From Actinacidiphila yeochonensis CN732 (GTDB lineage Bacteria > Actinomycetota > Actinomycetes > Streptomycetales > Streptomycetaceae), in the NCBI RefSeq assembly GCF_000745345.1, contig NZ_JQNR01000005.1:3658001-3722000 (forward strand): DNA of 64,000 nt, in the 5' to 3' direction. The position numbers and the translations under genes are program-made. The notes beneath the pieces were generated by a model that saw nothing but the letters and a program-made list of their open reading frames with translations, was not told the origin of the DNA and ran no database searches. Each line of letters begins with the position of its first letter. The stretch's first letter is position 1. Shown here piece after piece: positions 31,867-40,513 of the stretch.

Positions 31867-33204
31867 GTGAGCGGTTCGGTGCCTGACAGGACGCAGAGCG
31901 ATCACGGCAGGGGCGAGGACGAGGTCGTCGACCTGTGCCGGGACCTGCTCCGGATCGACACCAGCAACTACGGCGACCACTCCGGGCCGGGGGAGCGGGC
32001 CGCCGCCGAGTACGTGGCGGAGAAGCTCGCCGAGGTGGGCCTGGAGCCGCAGATCTTCGAGTCCCACCCCGGCCGTGCCTCGACGGTGGCCCGGATCGCG
32101 GGCGAGGACCCGAGCCGGCCCGCGCTGCTCATCCACGGCCACACCGACGTCGTCCCGGCCAACGCGGCCGACTGGACGTACGACCCGTTCGGCGGCGAGA
32201 TCGCCGACGGCTGCCTGTGGGGCCGCGGCGCCGTCGACATGAAGGACATGGACGCCATGACGCTGGCGGTCGTGCGCGAGCGGATGCGCTCGGGCCGCAA
32301 GCCCCCGCGGGACGTGGTCGTCGCCTTCCTCGCGGACGAGGAGGCCGGCGGTGTGTTCGGCGCCCGCCACCTCGTGGACAACCACCCCGACCTGTTCGAG
32401 GGCGTCACCGAGGCGATCGGCGAGGTCGGCGGCTTCTCGCTCACCGTCAGCGAGGACCTGCGGCTGTACCTGGTGGAGACGGCCGAGAAGGGCATGCACT
32501 GGATGCGGCTGACCGTGGACGGCACCGCCGGACACGGCTCCATGACGAACACGGACAACGCGATCACCGAGCTCGCCGAGGCCGTCGCCCGGCTCGGCCG
32601 GCACGAGTTCCCGGTGCGGCTGACGAAGTCCGTGCGCGGCCTGCTCGACGAGATCGGCGACGCGTTCGGCATCGAGATCGACGTGGACGACATGGACGGC
32701 ACCCTGGCGCGGCTCGGCGGCATCGCCCGCATGATCGGCACCACCCTGCGCAACACCGCGGCGCCCACCATGCTCAACGCCGGGTACAAGGTGAACGTGA
32801 TCCCCGGGCAGGCCACCGCCCACGTCGACGGGCGGTACCTGCCCGGCTACGAGGAGGAGTTCCTGGCCGACCTGGACAGGATTCTCGGCCCCAAGGTCAA
32901 GCGCGAGACGCTCCACTCCGACAAGGCGCTGGAGACCGACTTCGACGGTCCGCTGGTCGAGGCCATGCGTACCGCGCTGAAGGCGGAGGACCCGATCTCG
33001 CACACCGTGCCGTACATGCTCTCGGGCGGCACCGACGCCAAGTCCTTCTCCGACCTCGGCATCCGCTGCTTCGGGTTCGCCCCGCTCCAGCTCCCGCCGG
33101 ACCTGGACTTCGCCGGCATGTTCCACGGCGTCGACGAGCGCGTTCCGGTGGACGGCCTGCGCTTCGGCGCCCGGGTGCTGGACCGGTTCCTGGACAACTG
33201 CTGA
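31867..33204 (+). CDS. M20 family metallopeptidase / deacylase
   Basis: This is a 445-aa dizinc hydrolase. GTG 31867 follows GAGGAG by 5 nt; the frame is open upstream but unconserved. Zinc ligands: His-x-Asp in LIHGHTDVVPA, the bridging Asp in WGRGAVDMKDMDAM, the catalytic Glu-Glu in LADEEAGG and the late His in GMFHGVDERV. The dimerisation (lid) domain sits in the middle, around HGSMTNTDNA. The M20/M25/M40 group cleaves dipeptides or N-acyl amino acids. It has its own very strong terminator. A cytoplasmic housekeeping role is likely. Confidence 0.94.
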   Translation: MSGSVPDRTQSDHGRGEDEVVDLCRDLLRIDTSNYGDHSGPGERAAAEYVAEKLAEVGLEPQIFESHPGRASTVARIAGEDPSRPALLIHGHTDVVPANAADWTYDPFGGEIADGCLWGRGAVDMKDMDAMTLAVVRERMRSGRKPPRDVVVAFLADEEAGGVFGARHLVDNHPDLFEGVTEAIGEVGGFSLTVSEDLRLYLVETAEKGMHWMRLTVDGTAGHGSMTNTDNAITELAEAVARLGRHEFPVRLTKSVRGLLDEIGDAFGIEIDVDDMDGTLARLGGIARMIGTTLRNTAAPTMLNAGYKVNVIPGQATAHVDGRYLPGYEEEFLADLDRILGPKVKRETLHSDKALETDFDGPLVEAMRTALKAEDPISHTVPYMLSGGTDAKSFSDLGIRCFGFAPLQLPPDLDFAGMFHGVDERVPVDGLRFGARVLDRFLDNC

Positions 33205-33250
33205 CGGCGGCCGACCGCTGACGGCGGGCCACCGCCTGCGGCGGATCATG

Positions 33251-33291
33251 ACGGCGGAGGGGCGGACCACGGCGGTCCGCCCCTCCGCCGT
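33251..33291 (+). terminator. Strong terminator of the M20 peptidase gene
   Basis: Perfect 18-bp arms (33251-33268 and 33274-33291) enclose a 5-nt loop 46 bp past the stop. Confidence 0.9.
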
Positions 33292-33443
33292 TCCGTCTCC
33301 CGGCACCGGCGCGGGCGCCGACACCGGTGCCGACACCAGCGCCGCCACCGGCGCGTTCAGCGCGCCGCGCGCCCCCACCTCGCCCCAACGCGCCCACACT
33401 CGCGGGCAAACCCGCACGTTCAGGTGAATCCGTCTCCTCCGTC

Positions 33444-33470
33444 GTAGCCCAGCTCCGGGCTCGTCGTTAC
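33444..33470 (+). promoter_or_regulatory. Possible BldN-type (ECF) promoter of the chaplin gene
   Basis: GTAGCC (33444-33449), a 15-nt spacer and CGTTAC (33465-33470) resemble the reported BldN consensus for chaplin and rodlin promoters, with a mismatch in the -35. GTCGT-T-ACGAC (33463-33473) is palindromic across the -10. It implies a leader of about 220 nt. Confidence 0.3.
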
Positions 33471-33495
33471 GACGGGTGTGCCGCCTGTTCCGGGA

Positions 33496-33603
33496 CGTCG
33501 AGGAGGCGGGCGCGCGGCCTTCCGTGAGGTGGCAGGGCAGCTCGGCCCCAGGGCCGGACTGGCGGCCCGAAGCCGCCGAGACCACGCGCCCGCCTCCTCG
33601 ACG
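33496..33603 (+). repeat. 108-bp structured element in the chaplin leader
   Basis: Two perfect 19-nt arms (33496-33514 and 33585-33603) face each other across 70 nt. That interval contains nested stems, such as CTCGGC/GCCGAG and GGCGGC/GCCGCC. As RNA it would fold into a long closed hairpin 95 nt before the chaplin start. There is no ORF in it. Confidence 0.7.
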
Positions 33604-33698
33604 CGGCTCCGGTCGGAGTGTCGGACAACGCTGACCCGCGGACCGAGCCGTCCGCGCGTCGCGAGCACAAGAGCCTAGGAAACTGAGGAGGCGCAGCG

Positions 33699-34400
33699 AT
33701 GCGCGAGGTCGTGAGGAAGAGCCTGCTGACGGTGGTCGCCACAAGTGGCGTGCTGGCGGCCACAGGCGGGCTGGCGTATGCGGACGCCGGCGCGATGGGA
33801 ACGGCGGCGGGATCGCCGGGCGTGGGGTCCGGCAACGCCGTGCAGGTGCCCGTGCACGTGCCGGTGAACCTCTGCGGCAACACCGTGGACGTGGTGGCCC
33901 TGCTGAACCCGGTGTTCGGCAACCAGTGCGAGAACGCCAGCACGGGCGGGCCGGTGCAGATCACGCCGGTGCAGACCATGCCGGTCAACCCGGGCGGCCC
34001 CGTCCAGCCCGGCACGCCGAGCCACCCGGGGCACCCCGGCCACCCTGGGGCGCCCGTCACGTCCACCACGCCGTGCCCCCCGGGACAGCCCGGCACCCCG
34101 AGCACTCCCACCACCCCCGGGACGCCGACCACGCCGAGCACCCCCACCACCCCCGGGGCGCCGAGCACCCCCAGCACCCCGGGGACGCCGAGCACCCCCA
34201 GCACGCCGAGCACCCCGGGAACGACCACCCCGGGCACGTCCGGCACCTCGGGAACGACCACGGCCGCTCAGACCGGCCCCGCCGCCGCTGAACTCGCCCA
34301 CACCGGGTCCGACGGGATGGGTCTGGCGGCCGCCACGGCGGCCGGGCTGGTGCTCGGCGGTGCGGTCCTCTACCGCAAGGCCGGTGCCGCTCGCCGCTGA
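33699..34400 (+). CDS. Long chaplin with one chaplin domain and sortase signal
   Basis: This is a 233-aa cell-surface amyloid-forming protein for aerial hyphae and spores. GAGGAG precedes ATG 33699. A signal peptide (about 1-28, ending AYADAG) is followed by one chaplin domain (about 29-82: GSGNAVQVPVHVPVNLCGNT ... LLNPVFGNQC) with both conserved Cys. A stalk of PGTPSTPSTP-type repeats (about 125-185) follows. The sortase motif LAHTG, a membrane segment and a basic tail end the protein. Long chaplins ChpA-C of S. coelicolor carry two chaplin domains; this one has only one, the second apparently replaced by the Pro/Thr stalk. It is probably the positional equivalent of chpC. Confidence 0.93.
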   Translation: MREVVRKSLLTVVATSGVLAATGGLAYADAGAMGTAAGSPGVGSGNAVQVPVHVPVNLCGNTVDVVALLNPVFGNQCENASTGGPVQITPVQTMPVNPGGPVQPGTPSHPGHPGHPGAPVTSTTPCPPGQPGTPSTPTTPGTPTTPSTPTTPGAPSTPSTPGTPSTPSTPSTPGTTTPGTSGTSGTTTAAQTGPAAAELAHTGSDGMGLAAATAAGLVLGGAVLYRKAGAARR

Positions 34401-34429
34401 CCGGTGGGCACGACCAGCACGACAGCACG

Positions 34430-34460
34430 AGCCCCCGGGTCCGCAACAGGCCCGGGGGCT
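34430..34460 (+). terminator. Terminator of the chaplin gene
   Basis: Perfect 10-bp arms (34430-34439, 34451-34460) are followed by TCGTGTTTTCCGTGTTTT. Confidence 0.85.
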
Positions 34461-34561
34461 TCGTGTTTTCCGTGTTTTCCGCCGCGGGTTCGCGCGCCGA
34501 CGCCCTCGCGGGCACACGTCAGGTCGTCAGGTCGCCGGATCCGGCTCCGGGGGAGTCCTCA

Positions 34562-34606
34562 TCGGAGGGCTCGGAGGGCTCGGAGGGCTCGGAGGGCTCG
34601 GACTGC
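34562..34606. repeat. 9-bp tandem repeat (TCGGAGGGC)
   Basis: Four perfect units (34562-34597) and a fifth degenerate one lie in the noncoding gap. The rest of 34461-34849 holds no gene that I can support. Confidence 0.85.
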
Positions 34607-34849
34607 GCTTCCGCGGGGCGTACCGTCCGCCGAGGCCGGTGGCTCAGCGCCCCGGGGGAGCCCCGAGGAAGCCCTCCAGGACCCGCTCCTGCGGCCCGCG
34701 GCGGCCGGGTGCGGGAATCCCCCGGCCAACCGCGAACAGACCCCCACGGCCCCTACGGCAGCCCCCGGGCGGGCTCCGCCTCGGGAAGGCTCGGCCCGCG
34801 GCGCACGTGGGGCGGTCAGGGGCGTGGCGGCCCAGCCGTCAGGCCGGGC

Positions 34850-35038
34850 TCACCAGGTGGCCCGTATCTGGCGGATGATCCTGCGTCGCAACCGCACCCA
34901 GCGGCTGCCGTCGGGGTACAGCCGCACCCGGTCCAACTCCCAGTGCCTGTACTCCGCCTCGTCGGCCAGCAGGCGCGCCGCGTCCTTGCGGGAGACCCCG
35001 CGCGGCACGCGCATCTCTCTGAATTCGTATTCCGGCAT
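34850..35038 (-). CDS. DUF5703 family protein
   Basis: This 62-aa protein is mostly basic and highly conserved in Streptomyces. It starts PEYEFREMRVPRGVSR, runs through LADEAEYRHWELDRVRLYPDG and ends RRIIRQIRATW. The pattern of conserved Trp, Tyr and Arg is the family signature; the function is unknown. It is divergent from the acidic hypothetical gene, with 47 bp between the start codons. Confidence 0.9.
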   Translation of the reverse strand: MPEYEFREMRVPRGVSRKDAARLLADEAEYRHWELDRVRLYPDGSRWVRLRRRIIRQIRATW

Positions 35039-35085
35039 CGCATCTATTGTGCGGGCAACGGCCCGGTGCGGATAGCGTCTGCTCC

Positions 35086-35703
35086 ATGTCTGATGACGTA
35101 CAGCCCACCGCGGCCGAGGTCCGAGCGGCCGTCGACGCCTTCAAGGCCGCCCTCGACCGCCACCTCGACGCGATTGAGAACCGCACCGGTGAGGACGACC
35201 CCGGCGTCTACACGGCCTTCGAAGCGCTGGCCTCGGCGGCCGAGTCGTACGACGAGCTGCTGTACGAGCGGTACGACGAGGTCACTCCCTTCGAGGTCCC
35301 CGCGGGCGACGGCGCTCCGGAGTACATCGGCCCGGAGACCCCGGAGGCCGTCTCGGTGCTGATCCGCCGCGACTACACGATCGCGGCGCCGGCCCGGCTG
35401 ATCGCCCAGGCCCGGCGGGTGGCCGAGGACGAGGACGTCGCGGACGGCACCGTCAACGGGGCCCTCGCGGCGGTCTTCGGCGAGTACGACCCCGACGAGA
35501 TCGCCCAGCGGCACGAGGAGTTCGGCCTGGAGGAGGGCGACGCCACCCTCTGGGTGGCCGCGGCGGAGCCCGCCGAGCCGGGGGAGTGGCTGGAGGCGCC
35601 CTTCGAGCAGGCCGACCCGGCCCTGGCGATCTGCCGGTTCGACATGAGCTCGGCCTTCGAGGACGAGGAGGACGACGACCTCAGCGTCCTCGACTCCGAC
35701 TGA
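35086..35703 (+). CDS. Conserved acidic hypothetical protein
   Basis: This is a 205-aa protein with no domain I recognise. An N-terminal helical part (TAAEVRAAVDAFKAALDRHLDAIE) precedes LYERYDEVTPFEVPAGD. The C-terminus is very acidic (FEDEEDDDLSVLDSD). It is cytoplasmic by composition, with no signal or membrane segment. ATG 35086 lies very close to the divergent gene, and GATAGC about 15 nt upstream could be a -10, so the mRNA may be nearly leaderless. A perfect terminator follows. Confidence 0.8.
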   Translation: MSDDVQPTAAEVRAAVDAFKAALDRHLDAIENRTGEDDPGVYTAFEALASAAESYDELLYERYDEVTPFEVPAGDGAPEYIGPETPEAVSVLIRRDYTIAAPARLIAQARRVAEDEDVADGTVNGALAAVFGEYDPDEIAQRHEEFGLEEGDATLWVAAAEPAEPGEWLEAPFEQADPALAICRFDMSSAFEDEEDDDLSVLDSD

Positions 35704-35705
35704 CA

Positions 35706-35738
35706 CGGCGGCTCCCCGGCGCGCCCGGGGAGCCGCCG
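35706..35738. terminator. Bidirectional hairpin
   Basis: Arms of 14 bp (35706-35719, 35725-35738) lie between the hypothetical gene and the convergent RecD2-like gene. Confidence 0.85.
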
Positions 35739-35812
35739 CACGCCGGGGGCGGGCAACCAGGCCCCGGCTGAGCCCAGCGGTGCCCGCCGCCCCCGTGGGC
35801 ACCGTGGCGGCC

Positions 35813-38239
35813 TCAGCCCTCCGCGGCCAGCTCCGCCAGCACCGAACGGAGCCGCGTCGTGCGCTCCTTGGCGTGGGGGCCGGCCACCGCCGCCGCCAGC
35901 TTCTGCTCCGCGCCCTGCACCACGGACAGGTGCCGCTCCCCGCGCCCGAACGCGGTGTAGACCCAGGAACGGGTCAGCGCCTGACCGTCCCCCGGGACGA
36001 CCACCACCGCGGCCGGCCAGCGCCGGCCCGCGGCCTCCTGGGCGGTGAGCGCCCAGCCGTGCCGCACCGTGCCGGCGACCTCCTGGCGCGGCACCAGCAC
36101 CGGACCGTCCTCGCACACCAGCCGCAGGCCCTCCGGGTCCGCGCCGGCCACCGTGCCGGTGGCGAGCCGGCCCGGGGCGGGGACGTGCACCACCCGGTCG
36201 CCCGGGTCGAAGCCGCCGAACCGGCCGGGACCCGGGTTCAGCCGCTCCTTGAGGGCCGCGTTCAACGCCTGCGTGCCGGCCGGGCCGCCGTGCTCCGCCG
36301 TGACGACCTGGGTCTCCTGCGGCTGCACCCCGAACGCGCGGGGCACCGAGTCCGCGACCAGCTGCACCGCCCGGTGCACCGCCTCGCCCGGGGCGCGCAC
36401 CGGCACCACCACGACCTCCTTGCCCGGCGCCTCCACCGCGGCCAGTTCGCCGACGGCCACGTACGAGGTCAGCTCGCCGATCGGGCCCGGGTCGGGGGTG
36501 CGGGAGACGATCCGCGGGCACACCTTGGCGGCCAGCAGATCCGCGAAGGCCCGGCCGGGGCCCTGCGACCACAGCGCGTTGGGGTCGCCGCTGAGCACCA
36601 GCCGGGCGCCGTCCGGCACCGCCTCGACCAGCGTGGCCGCCTCCTCGGCGGACAACTGCTGGGCGTCCAGGACGACCAGCACGTCCACGGGCAGCGTGCC
36701 GTCGGCGGCCCGCGGCGAGGCGAGCAGCCCGGAGACGGTGAACGCCGACTCCTCGCCCAGCGGTCCGGCCAGCCGGCGGCGGCCGTTCTCCGTCCAGGCG
36801 GCCGCGCGGGCCCGCAGCCCGGCCGCGCGGGCGGCGGCGGCCAGGGCGACGGGCTCGGCGCGGGCGGCCTCACCGCCGCTGTGCACCACGAGGCCGTGCG
36901 CCGCCGCGGCGCGGATCAGCTCGGCTGCGGAGGGGGAGGGCGCGGACCGCTCGGCCGCGGCCCAGTCCGGGTCCCGTCCGACGTCCTCGGCCGGGCGCTG
37001 CTCGAAGGCGCGCAGCAGCCGCACGCAGCCGTCGGCCAGGCTCTCCTCGGCCAGCGCGTACCGGTCGAGGGCGAACAGCACCGGCACCTCGGCACCCGCG
37101 CCCTCCTCGGCCTCCGCCCCGTCCTCGGCCTCCTCGAAGGCCCCCGGAGCCTCCTGGGCGGGGCCGCCGCCGGACTCGGCGCGGAAAACCAGCACCCCGC
37201 CCTCCTCGACGGCCGCGCCCAGGGCGGTGTCGGGGTCGGGCACCCCCGCGCGGGCCAGCGCCTGCCGCAGGGTGCCGCCCTCCAGCGCGGTGTGGCCCTG
37301 CTCGGCGGCGTACCCGAGCATGTACGCCACCACCGCCCGGCCCCGCCGGACGTCCCCGGGGCCGGCCTCGGCGCCGAGCAGGGCCCGCGCGAACGCGTCG
37401 GCGTCACGGGGCTGGACCAGCCCGCCGCCCAGCCCCAGGACGAGCCAGGGGTCCGCGGCCAGCTGCTGCGCGGCACCGCCGCCGAGGGTGCGCACCAGCG
37501 CCTCGGCCAGCCCCTCGGGGGCGCCGCCGCGAGTGAGGACGGCGCGCACCGCGTCGACGGCTGCCGGGTCGACGGGGGCGTTGGCCGCGACCGCTCGCCG
37601 TACCTCGGCGGGGCCCCGAACGGCCTGGGCGGCGCCCGCCGCCCGCGCGCCCTGCTGTACCTGCCCGGGCTCGGCGTCGGCCCGGGCCGAACCCGAGGCC
37701 GCCGCGGTGTCCTGCGGCTCGGCCGCGCCGGGCGCTGCCTCAGGGGCTGCCCCAGGCGTGTCCGACGGATCATCCGCGGCCTCAGGGGAGGCGTCAGGGG
37801 AGGCGTCCCGGACGGTTTCCGGCGCGGTTGCTTCAGGGGCGCCCTCCGGGGCGTCCGACGGGTCGCCCTCCGCCTCCGCGGCGGCCTCCCGCGCCTCCGA
37901 CGCGTCGGCGGCGGCCTCCGGGACCCCCTCGGCGCCCTCCGCCTCCGCGGCGGCGCTCTCCGGGGCGGCCGCCGAGCCGCCGGCCTCGGCCAGCTCGGCC
38001 GCCCGCATGGCCTCGGTCTCCGCGGCCATCGCCTCCTTGCGCCGCCGCCGGGCCTCCGCGGCGTCCCCCTTCGGGGCGGGCGCCGCCGGGTTCTCGCCGC
38101 GCTCGATGGCCCGGATCGCCGCGGCCAGGTCCGCCAGGTCGGCCCGGCCGCCCGGCGCGCCCCCCGAGCCCTCGGCGGGCTGCTCCGCGGGCCCGCCGCC
38201 GGGAGAGGGGGTGCCGTTCGGCGAGGTCGGGTCGGTCAC
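35813..38239 (-). CDS. RecD2-like helicase homologue without Walker A
   Basis: This is an 808-aa protein. The first 200 residues are Ala/Glu/Pro-rich and disordered. The middle (about 215-330) has tandem helix-hairpin-helix-like repeats as in RecD2 (GLAEALVRTLGGGAAQQLAADPWLVL). The helicase domains follow the RecD2 order, but key motifs are gone: where GGPGTGKTTT is expected it reads SGGEAARAEP; Walker B is VVLDAQQL instead of VDE; the late ALTVHKSQG element reads ALTAQEAAG. LVLSGDPNALWSQGPGRAFADLL and WVYTAFGR remain. So it is probably a catalytically dead paralogue with a binding or structural role. It is monocistronic. Confidence 0.8.
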   Translation of the reverse strand: MTDPTSPNGTPSPGGGPAEQPAEGSGGAPGGRADLADLAAAIRAIERGENPAAPAPKGDAAEARRRRKEAMAAETEAMRAAELAEAGGSAAAPESAAAEAEGAEGVPEAAADASEAREAAAEAEGDPSDAPEGAPEATAPETVRDASPDASPEAADDPSDTPGAAPEAAPGAAEPQDTAAASGSARADAEPGQVQQGARAAGAAQAVRGPAEVRRAVAANAPVDPAAVDAVRAVLTRGGAPEGLAEALVRTLGGGAAQQLAADPWLVLGLGGGLVQPRDADAFARALLGAEAGPGDVRRGRAVVAYMLGYAAEQGHTALEGGTLRQALARAGVPDPDTALGAAVEEGGVLVFRAESGGGPAQEAPGAFEEAEDGAEAEEGAGAEVPVLFALDRYALAEESLADGCVRLLRAFEQRPAEDVGRDPDWAAAERSAPSPSAAELIRAAAAHGLVVHSGGEAARAEPVALAAAARAAGLRARAAAWTENGRRRLAGPLGEESAFTVSGLLASPRAADGTLPVDVLVVLDAQQLSAEEAATLVEAVPDGARLVLSGDPNALWSQGPGRAFADLLAAKVCPRIVSRTPDPGPIGELTSYVAVGELAAVEAPGKEVVVVPVRAPGEAVHRAVQLVADSVPRAFGVQPQETQVVTAEHGGPAGTQALNAALKERLNPGPGRFGGFDPGDRVVHVPAPGRLATGTVAGADPEGLRLVCEDGPVLVPRQEVAGTVRHGWALTAQEAAGRRWPAAVVVVPGDGQALTRSWVYTAFGRGERHLSVVQGAEQKLAAAVAGPHAKERTTRLRSVLAELAAEG

Positions 38240-38318
38240 GGGAGGCGCCTTTCGCGGACGGTCCGGACCCGCCCGGACGCCGCCCCGAGGGCCTGCGGGG
38301 GAGAGCCGCGGCGGCGCC

Positions 38319-39308
38319 TCAGAGGGTCGTCCAGTCGTGGTCCGGGTAGCGGTGCAGCGGCGCCGACACGTCGTCGAGCGCCAGGTAGATCTCTTCCGGA
38401 AGCGTAAGGCCCTCCACCGACAGCGCCGCCGCCAACTGCGCCGCGTTGCGCGCGCCGAGGATCGGCGCCGTCACCCCGGGCCGGTCGCGCACCCAGGCCA
38501 GGGCCACCTGGAGGGGGGAGACGGCCAGGCCGTCGGCCGCTATGGCCAGCGCGTCCACGATCAGGCCGGCCGTCTCGTCCAGGTACGGTGCCACGAACGC
38601 GGACATGTCCGCCGACCCGCCACGGGAGTCCGCCGGGGTGGCGCCGCCCCGGTACTTGCCGGTGAGCACGCCCCGGCCCAGCGGCGAGGAGGGCAGCAGC
38701 CCCACGCCCAGGTCGATCGCGGCCGGCAGCACCTCGCGTTCCACTCCGCGCTGCAGCAGCGAGTACTCCATCTGCGTGCTGGCCAGCGGGGTCCGGCCCG
38801 AGCCGCTCCCCGACAACTGCCAGGCGGCCGCCTTGGCGAGCTGCCAGCCGGAGAAGTTCGACACGCCGACGTAGCGGGCCCGCCCGCTGCTGACGGCGAT
38901 GTCGAGCGCGTTGAGGGTCTCCTCCAGCGGGGTGCGCTGGTCGTAGGCGTGCACCTGCCACAGGTCGACGTAGTCGGTGCCCAGCCGCTGGAGGGAGGCG
39001 TCGAGCGCGGCCAGCAGGTAGCCCCGGGAGGTGTCGAAACGGCGGTCCGGGTCGGGCACGCTGCCGGCCTTGGTGGCGATCACCAGCTCCGAGCGCGGCA
39101 CCAGCTCCTCGGTGAGCCGCCCGAGCAGGTACTCCGCGCCGCCGTCCGCGTAGACGTCGGCGGTGTCGACGAGCGTGCCGCCCGCCTCCCAGAACGCCTT
39201 GAGCTGGTCGGCGGCGTCGCGCTCGCCCGTGTCGCGCCCCCAGGTGAGCGTGCCGAGTCCGAGTCGGGACACGCGCAGCCCCGTGCGCCCCAGGTGCCTG
39301 TGCTCCAT
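38319..39308 (-). CDS. Aldo/keto reductase
   Basis: This is a 329-aa NADPH-dependent TIM-barrel oxidoreductase. The family start MEHRHLGRTGLRVSRLGLGT fixes ATG 39308. The catalytic set is Asp in VDTADVYADGGAE, Tyr of the same segment, Lys in VIATKAGS and His in DLWQVHAYD. The late GARNAAQLAAAL segment binds the NADPH phosphate. It belongs to the general-stress/YajO-like group; the substrate is unknown. It is divergent from the LLM oxidoreductase gene, with 130 bp between starts. Confidence 0.93.
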   Translation of the reverse strand: MEHRHLGRTGLRVSRLGLGTLTWGRDTGERDAADQLKAFWEAGGTLVDTADVYADGGAEYLLGRLTEELVPRSELVIATKAGSVPDPDRRFDTSRGYLLAALDASLQRLGTDYVDLWQVHAYDQRTPLEETLNALDIAVSSGRARYVGVSNFSGWQLAKAAAWQLSGSGSGRTPLASTQMEYSLLQRGVEREVLPAAIDLGVGLLPSSPLGRGVLTGKYRGGATPADSRGGSADMSAFVAPYLDETAGLIVDALAIAADGLAVSPLQVALAWVRDRPGVTAPILGARNAAQLAAALSVEGLTLPEEIYLALDDVSAPLHRYPDHDWTTL

Positions 39309-39438
39309 GACCGCTGAGGCTAGCGCCCGTACCACCGGATTGGGCAGCAGTGACGTACCCGACAGGCGCGAACGTCGCCCGAGGGCGCTACAGTCCGGAG
39401 GGTCAGCGACGTTACTCGCCAGTACAAAGGGGAGCGGT

Positions 39439-40494
39439 ATGCGGCTCGGGATCAACCTCGGCTACTGGGGCGCCGGCATGGACGGGGACAACCTGGCCGT
39501 CGCGCAGGAGGCGGACCGGCTCGGCTACTCGGTGTGCTGGGCCGCGGAGGCGTACGGGTCCGACGCGCCCACCGTGCTGTCCTGGGTCGCCGCCCGGACC
39601 GAGCGGATCGACGTCGGCTCGGCCATCCTCCAGATCCCCGCGCGCACCCCGGCGATGACGGCGATGACCGCAGCCACCCTCGACTCGCTGAGCGGCGGCC
39701 GCTTCCGGCTCGGTCTGGGCGTCTCCGGCCCCCAGGTGTCCGAGGGCTGGTACGGCGTCAGGTTCGACAAGCCGCTCGCCCGCACCCGGGAGTACGTGGA
39801 GATCGTCCGCAAGGCGATGGCCCGCGAGCGCCTGGTCCACGAGGGCGAGCACTGGACGCTGCCGCTGCCCGGCGGTCCGGGCAAGCCGCTGAAGCTGACG
39901 GTGCATCCGCAGCGCGAGCACATCCCGCTCTACATCGCGGCGATCGGCCCGAAGAACCTGGAGCAGACCGGCGAGATCGCCGACGGGGCCCTGCTGATCT
40001 TCCCGTCCGCCGCCCACCTGGAGGAGACCGCGCTGCGCCATCTGCGGGCCGGCCGGGAGCGGGCCGGGCTGACGATGGACGGCTTCGACGTCTGCCCCAC
40101 GCTGCCGCTCGCCCTGGGCGCCGCCGCCGACCTCCCCGCGCTGGCCGACACCTTCCGCCCGTACACCGCCCTGTACGTCGGCGGCATGGGCAGCCGCGAG
40201 CAGAACTTCTACAACCGGCTGGCCCGGCGCATGGGCTACGAGGAGGCCGCCGAGCGCGTCCAGGACCTCTACCTCGCCGGCGACAAGGCGGGGGCCGCCG
40301 CGGCCGTGCCGCACGACCTCGTCGACTCCACCGCGCTGCTCGGCCCGGTGGAGCGGATCGCCGACCGGATGGCCGAGTACGCCGCCGCCGGGGTCACCAC
40401 CCTCACCCTGGCCCCCTCCGGCTTCACCCTGGAGGAGCGCGTGGCCGGGCTGCGGGCGGGCGTCGAGGCCCTGGAACGGGCGGGCCTGGCGTAG
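39439..40494 (+). CDS. LLM class F420-dependent oxidoreductase
   Basis: This is a 351-aa luciferase-like monooxygenase-fold enzyme. ATG 39439 follows AAAGGGGAG. The N-terminus RLGINLGYWGAGMD, then the ADRLGYSVCWAAEAYGSDAP and ILQIPARTPAMTAMTAATLD segments, match the F420-binding family with the nonprolyl cis-peptide bulge. It probably carries out hydride transfer with coenzyme F420, which Streptomyces makes. The substrate is unknown. It converges with the next gene, with only 19 bp between stops. Confidence 0.93.
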   Translation: MRLGINLGYWGAGMDGDNLAVAQEADRLGYSVCWAAEAYGSDAPTVLSWVAARTERIDVGSAILQIPARTPAMTAMTAATLDSLSGGRFRLGLGVSGPQVSEGWYGVRFDKPLARTREYVEIVRKAMARERLVHEGEHWTLPLPGGPGKPLKLTVHPQREHIPLYIAAIGPKNLEQTGEIADGALLIFPSAAHLEETALRHLRAGRERAGLTMDGFDVCPTLPLALGAAADLPALADTFRPYTALYVGGMGSREQNFYNRLARRMGYEEAAERVQDLYLAGDKAGAAAAVPHDLVDSTALLGPVERIADRMAEYAAAGVTTLTLAPSGFTLEERVAGLRAGVEALERAGLA

Positions 40495-40513
40495 GGGCGG
40501 GCGCTGCCGGCGG

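Noticed and set aside
33205..33698. A short chaplin gene (chpH-like) next to the long chaplin
   Set aside because: No frame encodes a signal peptide plus the GNAVQVPVHVPVNLCGN-type core; the gap is taken by a terminator and the structured element.
34463..35362. Plus-strand ORF containing the SEG-repeat peptide from the 9-bp tandem repeats
   Set aside because: It runs through the DUF5703 gene in antisense and the start of the acidic hypothetical gene out of frame; there is no ribosome site or domain.
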